Origin: Gnetum montanum
Taxonomy: Eukaryota; Streptophyta; Gnetopsida; Gnetales; Gnetaceae
Direction of reading: 5' to 3'
Assembly (NCBI GenBank): GCA_015680685.1
Contig: MNCI01024940.1
Span: 350,334 to 414,333, forward strand
DNA: 64,000 nucleotides
Under the pieces are notes generated by a model. It saw nothing but the letters and a program-made list of their open reading frames with translations. It was not told the DNA's origin and made no database searches. Shown in pieces: positions 43,964-56,305 of this stretch (position 1 is the stretch's first letter; each line of letters starts with the position of its first letter). The translations under genes and the position numbers were made by a program.

Positions 43964-46309
43964 TGAAACACCACAAAAATTTTGGCTAACACTTGTAGAC
44001 AAAAATTGAGCTAAGTCATGTTGGTCCCCGGCATGACCAAGCTTGAAAGCCTAAAAAATAGCATCAAACGAAGCATAATTCAACAAGAAAGAGTTCCTTG
44101 GGACCCATAAGTGACTACATCAGCATCCTACATCAGGAATTTCATGTTTTGGGTTCAAAATAATTGGATTTGACCAAGTATATGGTCTACACGCTGCGCT
44201 ATACGCTGGCCAGCGTACAGGCCAGCGTATGGCAAATTTTGGGCCCCAAAAATGAGCCAGAACATGCCAGGATTGAGCGTCTGGACCCCCTAGGACCTTC
44301 TCCAATGTCCCCAGCAGCTTTCAACCTTTTGAAAATCAAATTTTGGGCCCCAAATGATGCATTTTCAAGTGTATACGCTGGGCACACCTTGGTATAAGCT
44401 AGCCAGCATATAGCCTAGCATATACCACCAAAAATAGCCCAAAATAGGCACTAAAGAGAAATATTTACACCTAGAATTAACTCCTGGGGGTAGGAAAATT
44501 ATTGGGCATCATCCCAGGTACCTGAGAATCTATTTTTAACCTTCAAATGATGCATTTTCAAGTGTATATGCGAGGCACACCTTGGTATACACTGGCCAGC
44601 GTATACCTCATCGTATACCACCAAAAACGGCCCAAAACAGGCACTAAAGAGTAATATTTTCACTTTGAATTGACTCCTACAGGTAGGGAAACTATTCGGC
44701 ATCATCATAGGTCCTTGAGAATCAATTTTTGACCTTGAAATGATGCATTTTCATATGTATACACTGGGTACATCCTACTATATGCTAGCCAACGTATAGC
44801 CCAGCGTACACCACCAAAAACGGCCCAAAATAGGCATCAAAGAGAACGATTTTCACATAAAATCAACTTTTGGAGGTAGGAAAACTGTTGAGCATCATCA
44901 CTAGCCCCTAAAGATCAATTTTTGACCTTGAAATGATTCATTTTCATGTCTATACGCTGGGTACACCTTGCTATACGTTGGCCAACATATAGCCTAGAGT
45001 ATACCACCATGAACGGGGCAAATCAGGCACTTTTGGGCAAGTTTTCAACCTATAATCAATCCTCAAGACATGGGAAATAATCCTACAAGGTCACAAGCTT
45101 CAAAAAAACTTCAATTTTTGGCTTCCAGGTAGCCATTTGCACCAGTTTACGTTGAGCACACCTTGGTATATGCTGGTCAGCTTATAGCCCAGCGTACACC
45201 ACCAAAATAGGTCCGAAACTACATCAAAATGAACTCAAAATTAGCATCCAGACACACTGGAGGAGTGGAAGCACTTAGAAATCAAAGGATAAGAACCAGC
45301 ATACAATGTCAAACATCCAACATGGCAATTCATGAGGTGTACACTGAGGTGTACGCTGAGATTAGCACTGAGGCTGACGCTAGCATACATACACTAGATG
45401 CCCAATCCCATACGCTGAATGTTGTATGCGGATGCCAACACATACCAGAGCATTTCAAGACATGCTGAGGTAAAAAATAGTAGGCTAGAGCATGGATCCA
45501 GAAGCTAGAGACATCATTCTTATTGTAACATACAAATTATTTTATAAGTTTTAAGTTTTTTGAGCGTTCCAAGCCTATACACTGGGTGTTCATATGCCAG
45601 CATGTACATTACACGCTGTATAGTTGTAATGTATCCTGCACTTGGTCAATGCACCACCTATCTTACGATCCAAATTTTTCTCACCTCACAGCCACTCATC
45701 TCCTTCCAGATCTGAATCTAACACCCAGGATCCTATAAAAACCCCAATTTTTCACTAGATCAAGGTTCATGATTTTTACAAACAGACAAAAAAATTGGAA
45801 TCTAGGATATGTAGCAAATCTAGGCATCAACCTCTATACACTAGGCATTAGACTTGGATGCTACATTTCCTTGCGACCCAAAACTTACATCTTCCAACAC
45901 CCATCATCACTCACCGAGGCTAAACGTCTGCCTTGTGATCAATCCACAACTACGTTTTGACCAGTGCACACTGTAATCATTTTTCAATACAAAATAGTTT
46001 ACATTTTTCCCAGATTTATTGTAGTTTTCTTTTTTTCTTCAGTTTACATTTACATTCCCATTTACGTTATTGTGATTTTTTATGTTACAGTTTACGTTTA
46101 ATGTGCATCGTTTAAGCATAACCTAATGCATTGCAAAGTGTGTGTGTTGGGGAAGTCATCGTTTGATCTACGTGCGGACCATTTAAAGCACTCTACCTTC
46201 ATCCATTCTAGCTTGCCCTCAAGCAAAGGTAGGATCTTCTATATTTCTTTCAAGGATCTCTTAGTGTTTGTTTCATTCTAGCCTTGCACCAATGATTTCA
46301 AATAGTACA
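43964..46309 (+). repeat. 3' LTR of C (2.35 kb)
   Basis: Starts TGAAACACCACAAAAATTTT and ends AAATAGTACA, immediately followed by satellite A. It contains the same subrepeats (best palindrome TACGCTGGCCAGCGTA near 44,202), TATAAAA at 45,734-45,740, and the same R/U5 blocks as the 5' LTR. Confidence 0.92.
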
Positions 46310-48630
46310 ATGCTCTCCAAAAGAATGCTCTCAACAAGGGTGCTCTTGAGGAGAACACTCTCACATGCATAACACAAGGTGCTATCAAGGAGAATGCTCT
46401 ACGGGAGGTTAATCTAAGGGAAAGAACTCTCTGGGAGGGCATCCTCTAGGAACAAGCTCTCAATGAGAGCACTCTCAAGGGCATCCTCCAAGAGGGGAAC
46501 ACTCTTTGAAAGGTTACTCTAATGAAGGATGCCCTCAAGGAGGGTGCTTTGATAGAGAATGTTCTTAATGAGGATGCTCTCAAGGAGGGCATCCTCAAGG
46601 AGATCACTCTCAAGGATGGCATTCTCAGGGAGGGCACTCTTAGGAAGGCCACACTATAGAAGAACACTCTCAATGAGGGCACTCTCGAGGTGAACACTCT
46701 CACATGCATAATGCAAGCTTCTCTCATGAACAACACTCTCATGGAGGGTTCTCTCAAGGAGAAGGCTCTCATGGAGGCTGCTTCAACAAAGGTTGCTCTG
46801 AGGAAGAACACTCTCAGGGAGGGTGCTCTCAAGCAGGGCACTCTTCAACAAAATAATCTTAACAAGGGTGTTCCAAGGAGAACACTCCCAGTGAGGACCC
46901 TCTCAAAGAGAACACTCTTCAGAAGGCCACTCTAATGAAGCATGATCTCAAGGAGGGCGTTCTCACGTAGAACACTCTCAAGGAGGGCATCCCTAGGGAG
47001 ATAGATCTCAAGGAGGGCATTCTAATGCAGGTACCTATCGAAGAGAAAAATTTCAACAAGGGCGCACTCCCAAAGAGAATGCTCTCACTTGTGTAAAAAA
47101 AAGTGCTCCCAAGGAGAATACTCTGAGGGAGGTCACTCTAAAGGAGAGCACTCTCTGAGAGAATGCTCTTAGAAAGGGCACTCTCTGAGAGAACACTCTC
47201 AAGAAGAGCACTCTTTGAGAAAATGCTCTTAATGAGGATGCTCTCGAGGAGAACACTCTCATGTATGTAGTAGAAGGCACTCTCAGAGAGGGTGCTCTTA
47301 AGGAGAACACTCTTAGGGAGGGTGCTCTTAAGGAGGATGTTCTTGAGGAGGGCACCCTCAAGGAGACCATTCTCAGGGAGGGTACTCTTCAAGAGAACAC
47401 TCTCAATGAGGGCACTCTATGGAAAACACTCCCAGTGAGGATCCTCTCAAAGAGAATGCTCTTTATGAGGCTACTCTAATGAAGGATGATCTCAAGGAGA
47501 AAACTCTCGAGGAGGGCTATTTCATGTAGAATGCTCTTAAAGAGAATGATCTCAAGGAGGGCATCCCTAGGGGGACAGATCTCAAGGAGGGAATTCTAAT
47601 GGAGGTAGCTCTTCAAGAGAATAATCTTAACAAAGGCACTCCCAAGAGGAACATTCTCATGTGCATAAAAAAAGTGCTCTTAATGAGAATGCTCTGAGGG
47701 AGAGTTCTCTCTAAGAGAATACTCTTAAGAAGGGCACTCTTCAAGATAATGCTCTCAAGAAGGTTGGTCTCTAAGAGTATGCTCTCAATGAGGATGCTCT
47801 CAAGGAGAACATTCTCACATGAGTAGTAGAAGGCACTTTTGGATAGGGTGCTCTCATGGAGAATGCTCTCAGGGAGGGTGTCCTTAAGGAGGATGCTCTC
47901 GAGGAGGGTGTCCTTAGGGAGATTGTTCTTAGGGATGGAACTCTCCAAGAGAACACTCTCAATGAGGGTGCTCTCAAGAAGAACACTCTCATGTGCATAG
48001 CACAAGGTGCTCTCAGGAAGGGAGCTCTCAAGGAGAATGCTCTCATGTGTAGAGCGTAAGATGCTCTCAGGGAGAACACTATCAGTGAGAATGCCCTCTA
48101 AGAGAACATTCTCATGGAGGATGCTCCCAAAGAGAGTGCACACATGTTGAGCATGCTCATGGAGGGTGCTCTCAAGGAGAACACTCTCACAGAGGCCACT
48201 TTAATAGAGGGCCCTCTTAGGGAGAATGCTCTCTAGGGGAATGATCTCAAGGAGGGCACTCTCTGGGAGAATGTTCTCAACGAGGGTGCTCCAAGGAGAA
48301 TGCTCTTGATGAGGGTGCTCTCAAGGAGAATGCTCTCTGGAAGGCTAGTCTAATAGAGGGCACTATCAAGGAGAACGCTCTTAGGGAGGGTGCTCTCATG
48401 GGAGGCACTATCATGGAGAATGCTCTTAAGGAGGATGCTCTTGAGGAGGGCATCCTTAGGGAGACCATTCTCAGGATGGAAGTTCTTATGGAAGGGCACT
48501 CTTAGAAAGGGTGCTCTTCTGAGAGAGCCTCATGAAACACTTGCTAGAGCGCTCCCACTGGAAGTGCCTCGCACTTCGCACATGATTGTGTTCTCTCTAG
48601 GAGCTTCATCCCTAAGAGAACACCCTCTTT

Positions 48631-49280
48631 ATGACCAAATTTATAAGGGTGTAAGATGGTATGGCTGAAACTAGTTGGCCCAATCAACATATATGGGAAG
48701 AGGTAGAATTCTCCCTGGGAGCACTGCATGGTGCTCTCTCGAGAGCACTCTCCATAGGAGCACCTTGCATAGATGCACTGGAAAGTGCACTCTACAGAGA
48801 GTGCCTCATGTAGCACTTGTGAGAGCACTCTCCCTCAAAGAATCCTCCCTAAGAGTGAGTTGCGCTATGCATCTAAGAGAGCTCTCAATGAGAGCACCCT
48901 CATTGAGAGCACTTTCCCTAACAAAGTCCTCCCTAGGAGCAGTCTCACTGAGAGCATGCTTAGGGAGGATATCCTCTTAAAAATTGTTCTTTATGAGAGT
49001 GACTTCCCTAAGCCATACTAACAAACCATAGATGCACTCATAATCACACCTGAATGTGTGCTCGTGATAGCCTAGGATGCACTCAACATCACCTGAAAGT
49101 GCATCTGTTAAGGTCAATATTGCACTCGGCATCACCCAAAAGTGCATCCATGATGGCCTAAGATTGACTCTGCTTCTCCTGAAAGTGCATCCCAGGGGAG
49201 TCATCCTACCTCGTCCTATATATGTTGATTATGTCAAGTTGACCCATACCATCCTACACCTTAATAAATTTGGTCACGAA
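48631..49280. repeat. Cassette 2 with inverted ends inside satellite A
   Basis: About 650 bp. The left end is ATGACCAAATTTATAAGGGT and the right end is its reverse complement around 49,250-49,280 (TAATAAATTTGGTCACG). The interior order matches cassettes 1 and 3. The 40-bp repeat (GCACTC...CACCTGAAAGTGCAT) spans about 49,030-49,200. Confidence 0.8.
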
Positions 49281-51217
49281 GATAGTCTTCTCAAAAAATG
49301 CACTCTCAGAGAGAGAGCGCCAAGTAAGGGCATCCTCAAGGAAAATTCTCTTAAAGAGGGCCCCCTCAGATAGAACACTCTCGTAGAGGGAACTCTCGGT
49401 GAAAACACTCTCTGGGAGGGTTATCTCAACAACAATGCTCTAATATAGGGCGCTTTCAGGGAGGGCACTCTCCATGAGAATTCTCTCAATGAGCGTGCTC
49501 TCAAGGAGAACATTCTCACGTGCATAGCATAAGGAACTCTTAGGGAGGGTGCACTCATTGAGAACATTCTCAGGAATACCACTCTAATGAAGGGAACTCT
49601 TCAAGAGAATGCTACCAATGAGGGAACTGTCAAGGAGAACACTCTCACAAATGTAGCAAAAGGTGCTCTTAGGGAGGGTGATCTCAAGGAGAATGCTCTC
49701 AGGGAGGCTACTTTAATGGAGGGTGCTCTCATGGGGAATTCTTTCAGGGAGGGTGATCTTAAAGAGGACACTCTCTAAGAGGGCATCCTCAGTGAGGCCA
49801 TTCTCAAGGAGGGCACTCTCCTAGAGAATACTCTTAACGAGGGAACTCTCAAGGAGAACACGCATGTGCATAGCACAAGGTGCATTTAGGGAGAATGCTC
49901 CCCTAGAGGGCACTCTCAAGTAGGCCTCTCTAAGAGAGGGTTATCTCTAGGACAATGCTCTTAGGGATGGCACTCTTAACGAGGGTGTTCTCGAGGAGAA
50001 CACTCTCACATGCATAGCACAAGGCACTCTTAGGAAGAACACTCCAAGGGAGTGTGTTCTCAAGAAGAGTGCTCTTTGAGACACTACTCTAATGGAGGGT
50101 ACTCTAGGGAGAATGCTCCTAGTGAGGGCACTATCAAGGAGAATGCTCTTTGGAAGGCCACTCCAATGGAGGGCACTCTCATAGAGAACACTCTTAACTA
50201 GGATGCTCTCGAGGAGGGCATTCCTAGGGAGACCACTCTCAACAAGGAGATTCTCATGGATGGCACACTTCGAAAAAATGCTCTCAATAAGGACACTCTC
50301 AAGGAGAACACTCTTATATGTGTAGCACAAGGTGCTCTTAGGAAGAATTCTTTGAGGAAGGTCAATCTTAGGAAGAGCACTCTCCTCAAGGAAGACCTCC
50401 AAGAGGGTGCTTTCAATGAGGGCATGCTTAATGAGCATGCTCTTAAGGAGAACACTCTCACGTGCACAGCATAAGGCACTCTCAAGGAGGGTGCTCTCTA
50501 GGAGAATGCATGCTAGAATATTTCTCTAATATAGGGCGCTCTCAAGAAGAATGCTCTCAAGGAGGGCACTCTCATAGAGAACACTCTTAAGGAAGAGGCT
50601 CTCGATGAGGGCATCCTTAGGGAGATCGCTCTCAGGGAGGGCATTCTCAAGGAGGGTGCTCTTAGGAAGGGCAATCTTTGAGAGAACGCTCTCAATGAGG
50701 GTACTCTTGAGGATAACACTCTCATGTGTGTAGCATAATGTGCTCTCATGGAGGGTGCTCTCAAGGAGAACGCTCCCATGGAGGCTACTTTAACAGAGGG
50801 TGCTCTAAGGGATAATGCTCTCTAGGGGGCAATCTTAGGGAGGGCACTCCCTGAGACAACACTCTCAATGAGAGTGCTCTAGGGAGAATGCTCTTGATGA
50901 TGGTGCTCTCAAGGATAATTTTCCTTGGAATGCCACTCTAATGGAGGGCACTGTCATGGAGAATGCTCTCGAGGAGGGTGATCTCTGGGAATGCACTCTA
51001 ATGAAGAACGCTCATAAGGAGGATGCTCTTGAGAAGGGTATCCTTAGGGAGACTGCTCTCAAGGAGGGTGTTCTTAGAGAAGGGCACTCTTAGGAAGGGT
51101 GCTCTCCTAAGATAGCCTCATGCAGCGCTTGCTAGAGTGCTACCACTAGGAGTGCCTTGCACACGGCACGTGACATTGTTCTCTCTAGGAGCTTCATCCC
51201 TGAGAGAACACCCTCTT

Positions 51218-51867
51218 CATGATCAAACTTATAGGGGTATAGGATGGTATCACTGAAACTAGCACAATCAACATATATGGGGAGAGGTAGCATTGTCCCT
51301 AGGAGCATCACACAATTCTCTCATGAGAGCACTCTTTGTAGGAGAACCTTGCATAGATGCACTGGCAAGAATGCTCTATAGAGAGCGCCTCATGCAGCAC
51401 TTGTGAGAGTGCTCTTCCTTGGAGCATCCTCCCTAAGACCAAGTTGTGTTTTGCATCTGAGAGAGCTCTCCATGAGAGCACCCTCATTGAGAGCACTTTC
51501 CCTAATGGAGCCCTCCCTAGGAACAGTCTCATTGAGAGCACACTTAGGGAGAAAATCCTCTTAAAAAGTGTTCTCTATGAGAGTGACTTCGGTGATGCAT
51601 ACCCATGAAGGCCATGGATTCACTCATAATCGCACCCAAATGTGTGATTTTGATAGCCTAGGATGCACTCCACATCACCTAAAAGTGTGTCCATTAAGGC
51701 CAATATTACACTTGGCATCAGCCAAAAGTGCATCCATGATGGCCTAAGATGCACTCTGCTTCTCCTGAAAGTGCATCCCAGGGAAGTTGGCCTACATCCC
51801 CCTATATATGTTGATTGTGCTAGGTTCAGCCATACCATCCTACACCCTTATAAATTTTTTCACAAGG
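51218..51867. repeat. Cassette 3 with inverted ends inside satellite A
   Basis: About 650 bp, same structure as cassettes 1 and 2; the starts of cassettes 2 and 3 are 2,587 bp apart. The left end is ATGATCAAACTTATAGGGG and the right end is CCTACACCCTTATAAATTTT. The 40-bp repeat spans about 51,610-51,780. Confidence 0.8.
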
Positions 51868-54800
51868 ATGGTGTTCTCAAAAAGAGCACTCTTAGAGAGA
51901 GAGCACCAAGTAAGGATGCTCTCAAGGAAAATGCTCTCAAAGAGGGCCCCCTTAGGTGGAACTCTCTCGCAAAGGGCGCTCTCAGTGAAAATGCTCTTAG
52001 GGAGGGTGCTCTTAGCAAGAACACTCTAAAAAAGGATGCTCTCAGGGAGGGCAGTCTCCATGAAAATTCTCTCAATGAGCATGCTCTCAAGGAGAACATT
52101 CTCACATGCATAGTGCAAGACGCTCTATGAGAGGGTGCACTCAGTGAGAATGCTCTTAGGAATACTACTCTAATGGAGGGAGCTCTTTGATAGAACACTC
52201 TCAATGAGGGTGCTCTTGACAAGAAAAATCTCACAAGTGTAGTGCAAGGTGCTCTTAGGGAGGTTTATCTCAAGGAGAACACTCTTAGGGAGGCTGCTCT
52301 AATGGAGGGTGCTCTCACAGAGAATGCTTTCAAGGAGGGCAGTCTTAAAGAGGATGCTCTCCAAGAGGGTGTCCTCAATGAGGCCATTCTCAAGGAGGGA
52401 ACTCTCAAGGAGGGTGTTCTCTGAGAGAATGCTATTAACAAGGGCACTCTTAATGAGAACACTCTCATCTGCATAACACAAGGTTCACTCAGGGAGACTG
52501 CTCCCATGAAGGATGCTCTCAGGGAGGCCGCTTTAACAGAGGATGCTCTTCAGGAAAATGATCTTGGGGAGGGCACTTTCAACAAGGGAACTCTCAAAGA
52601 GAAAACTCTCATGTCCATAGTACAAGGAACTCTAAGGGAGAATGCTCTAAGGAAGTGTGCTCTCAATGAGAGCACTCTCTAGGACACCACTCTAATGGTG
52701 GGTGCTCTAACGAGAATTCTCGTAGTGAGGGCACTCTCAAGGAGAATTCTCTTCAAAAGGCTGCTCGAATGGATGGCACTCTCATTGAGAATGTTCTTAA
52801 TGAGGATGCTCTTGAGGAGAGCATCCCTAGGGAGACCACTCTCAATGAGTAGGTTCTCATGAAGGGCATACTCTGAGAGAATGCTCTCAACAAGGGTACT
52901 CTTGAGAAGAACACTCTTACGTGCATAGAGAAAGGTGCTCTTAGGGAGAACACTCTAAGGGAGGTCACTCTCAGGGAGAGTATTCTCCTAGAGGGAGACC
53001 TTTGAGAGGGTGCTCTTAACAAGGACACTCTCGAGGAGAACACTCTCACATGCATAGCACAAGCTGCTCTTGGGGAGGGTGTTCTTAAGGAGAATGAACT
53101 TTGTAAGGCCACTCTAATGGAGGGTGCTCTCAAGAAGAATGCTCTCAAGGAGGGCACTCTCACGGAGAATTCTCTTAAGGAGGGAATCCTCAAAGAGACC
53201 ACTCTTAGGGAGGGTATTCTCAGGGAGGGCACTCTTAGAAAGGGCACTCTCCGAAAGAATGCTATCAACGAGGGCACTCTTGAGGAGAACACTCTCACGT
53301 GCATAGTGTAAGGTGCTCTCATGGAGGGTGCTCTTAATAAGAACACTCTTGAGGAGGCTACTTTAAAGAAGGATGCTCTTGAGGGGGGGCGATCTTAGAA
53401 AGGGCACTCTCCAAGAGAACTCTCTCAATGAGGGCACTCCAAGGATAACACTCCTGATGATGGCACTCTCAACAAGAACGCTCTTCCGAAGGTCACTCTA
53501 ATAAAGGGCACTCTCATAGAGAATTCTCTTAGGGAGGGAAATCTCAGGGAAGGCTCTCTCATGGAGAATTCTCGTAAGGAGGATGCCCTTGAGGAGTGCA
53601 TCCTTAAGGACACCTCTCTCAGGGAGGGAGTTCTCAGGGAAGGGAACTCTTAGGAAGGGCACTCTCTAAAAGAATACTCTCAACAAGTGCACTCTTGAGG
53701 TAAACACTCTTGTGTGCGTAATGCAAGGTGCTCTCATGGACAATGCTCTCATGGTGGGATCTCTCAAGGAGAACGTTCTGGTGGAGGCTACTTCAAAGAA
53801 GGACACTCTTAGGGAGAATGCTCTTAGGGAGGGTGCTCTCAAGGAGGGTACTCTTTGACAAAACACTCTCAATGAGGGTGCTCCAGGGAGAATGCTCCCA
53901 GTGAGGGCCCTCTCAAAGAGAATGCTCTTTGAAAAGATACTCTAGTGGAGGGCACTCTCAAGGAGAACACTCTTAGGGAGGGTGATCTCACACAGAACAC
54001 TCTTAAGGAGGATGCTCTCAAAGAGGGAGTTCTTAGGAAGACCAATCTCAAGGAGGGCATTCTAATGTAGGTAGCTTTCCAAGAGAACTATCTCAACAAG
54101 GGTGCTCTTGAGGAGAACACTCTCATGTACATAATGCAAAGTGCTCTTATAGAGAAGAATCTAAGGCAATTCGCTCTAAGTGAGAGTGTTATTTGATAGG
54201 GCTTCCTTCGAGAGGGAGCTCTCAATGAGGGCACTCTTAAGAAGAACACTCTCATGTACGTAGCATAAGGCACTCTCAAGGAAGGCGATCTCAAGGAGAA
54301 TGCTCTCTGAAACACCACTCTAATAGAGCAAGCTCTCAAGGAGAACACTCTTAGAGAGGGCACTCTCATGGAGGGTGATCTCATGAAGAACATTGTTAAG
54401 GAGGATGCTCTTAAGGAGGGTGTCCTTGGGGAGACTTCTCTCAAAGAGGGAATTCTGAGGAAGGACACTCTTAGGAAGGGTGCTTTTCGAAAGAATGCTC
54501 TCAACGAGGGTGCTCTCAAGGTGAACACTCTCACATGCATAACACAAGGTTCTCTCATGGACAATGCTCTCATGGAGGGTGCTTTGAAGGAGAACACTAT
54601 CATGGAGGCTGCTCTAACAAAGGTCACTCTCAGGGAGAACGTTCTCAGGGAGGGTGCTCTCAAGGAGGGCACTCTTGAATAAAACACTCTCAACGATGGC
54701 ACTGTCAAACTGAATGCTCTTTGAAAGGCCATTCCAACAAAGGGTACTCTCAAGAAGAATCCTCTTATGGAAGGAAATCCCATGGAGAATGCTCTTAACG

Positions 54801-56305
54801 AGGATGCTCTCAAGGAGGGCATCACCAGGGAGAACACTCTCATGTGCATAATGTAAGGTGCTCTTCGGGAAGGTGCTCTCAAGGAGAACACTATCCAAAA
54901 GGTTGCTCTAACAGAGGACACTCTTAGTGAGGGCAATCTCATGGAGAATGTTCTTAAGGAGGATGCTCTCGAGGGGGGCATCCTGAGGGAGACCGCTCTC
55001 AAGGAGGACATTCTTAAGGAGGGCATCCTTAGGAAGGGTGCTCTCCAATAGAATGATCTCAATGAGGATTTTCTCAAGAAGAATGCTCACATGAGGGTGC
55101 AAAGTGCTATCATGGAGGGTGCTCTCAAGGAGAACACTCATATGGAGGTAGATCTAACACTCTCACAGAGGTAGATCTAATGCTCTTAGGGTGGGCACTC
55201 TCACGGAGAACGCTCTTAAGGAGGCCACTCTTGGAAAGGGCATTCTTAAGGAGGGCATTCTTTGGAAGGGCACTCTCTGAAAGAATTATTTCAACGAGGG
55301 CACTCTAGAGGTAAACACTCTCATGTGTGTAATGCAAGGTTCTCTCATGGAGGGCACTCTCAAGGAGAATGCTCTCAAAAAGGCCACTTCAATATAGGTC
55401 GCTCTCAGGGAGAATGCTCTCAGGGGGGGGGGGCGCTCTCAAGGAGGAAACTCTTCGACAAAACAATATCAATGAGGGCACTCTAGGGAGAACACTCTTG
55501 ATGAGGACCCTCTTAAAGAGAAAAATCTTTGAAAGGTCACTCTAAAGAAGGGCAATCTCAAAGAGAACACTCTCAAGGATGGAAATCTCATGTAGAATGC
55601 TCTTAAAGAGAATGCTTTCAAGGAGGGCATCCCTAGGGAGATTGATCTTAAGGAGGGCATTCTAATGGAGGTAGTTCTCCAAGAGAATAATCTCAACAAG
55701 GGCACTCCCGAGGACAACACTCTCATGTGCATAATACAAAGTGCTATTAGGGAGAATGCTCTGAGGGAGGTCACTCTGAGGGATAGCACACTCCATGAGG
55801 ATGCCCTACGAGAGGGAGCTCTCAACAAGGGCACTCTTGAGGAGAACACTCTCATGTGCATAGTGCAAGGTGCTCTTAAGGAGAATGCTCTCACAAAGGC
55901 TGATTTAATGAAGGGCACTCTTAGGGAGAACATTGTCTAGGGCGGTGATCTTAGGGAGGGCACTCTCCAAGAGAACACTCTCAACAAGGGTGCTCTAGGG
56001 AGAAAACTCCCAATGAGGGCACTCTCAAGGAGAATGCTCTTTGAAAGGTCACTCTAACAAAGGGCACTCTCATGGAGAACACTCTTAGGGAGGGTGATCT
56101 TAGGGAAGGTGCTCTCATGAAAAACACTCTTAAGGAGGATGCTCTCAAGGAGGGAATCCTCAGGGAGACTACTCTTAGGGAGGGAGATTTTAGGGAAGTG
56201 CACTCTTAGGAAGGGTGCTCTCCCAAGAGAGCCTTATGTAGTGCTTGCTAGAGTGCTCCCACTAGGAATTCCTTGCACTCTGCATGTGATAGTGTTCTCT
56301 CTAGA

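Larger units (their letters stand above)
35726..46309 (+). mobile_element. Two-LTR Tat-like retrotransposon C (gag-pro only)
   Basis: Both LTRs are present (35,726-38,056 and 43,964-46,309), with gag and protease between, but no RT, RNase H or integrase in the 1.7 kb after the protease. It is therefore non-autonomous or internally deleted. It splits satellite A: the left flank ends GGGCACT and the right flank resumes ATGCTCTCC, consistent with a worn 5-bp duplication (GCACT/ATGCT). Over the first 200 bp I count about 20-25 differences between LTRs, so insertion is not recent. Confidence 0.9.
46310..56305 (+). repeat. Satellite A, third block (about 10 kb)
   Basis: Continues the array cut by element C: 15-bp units GCTCTCAAGGAGAAY with spacer words every few hundred bp. 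Cassettes interrupt it at 48,631-49,280 and 51,218-51,867. A spacer of about 110 bp (GAGAGCCTCATGTAGYGCTTGCTAGAG ... TGTTCTCTCTAGGAGC, given here in part as GTTCTCTCTAGGAGCTTCAT) precedes each cassette (also 23,650) and recurs at 56,225 just before satellite B. Reading frames up to 329 codons (54,088-55,077, minus) are repeat artefacts. Confidence 0.92.

Noticed and set aside
54088-55077. 329-codon open frame on the minus strand (SLRAF-type repeats)
   Set aside because: It lies wholly in satellite A. The 15-bp period keeps frames open by chance, and comparable frames occur on both strands throughout the array.
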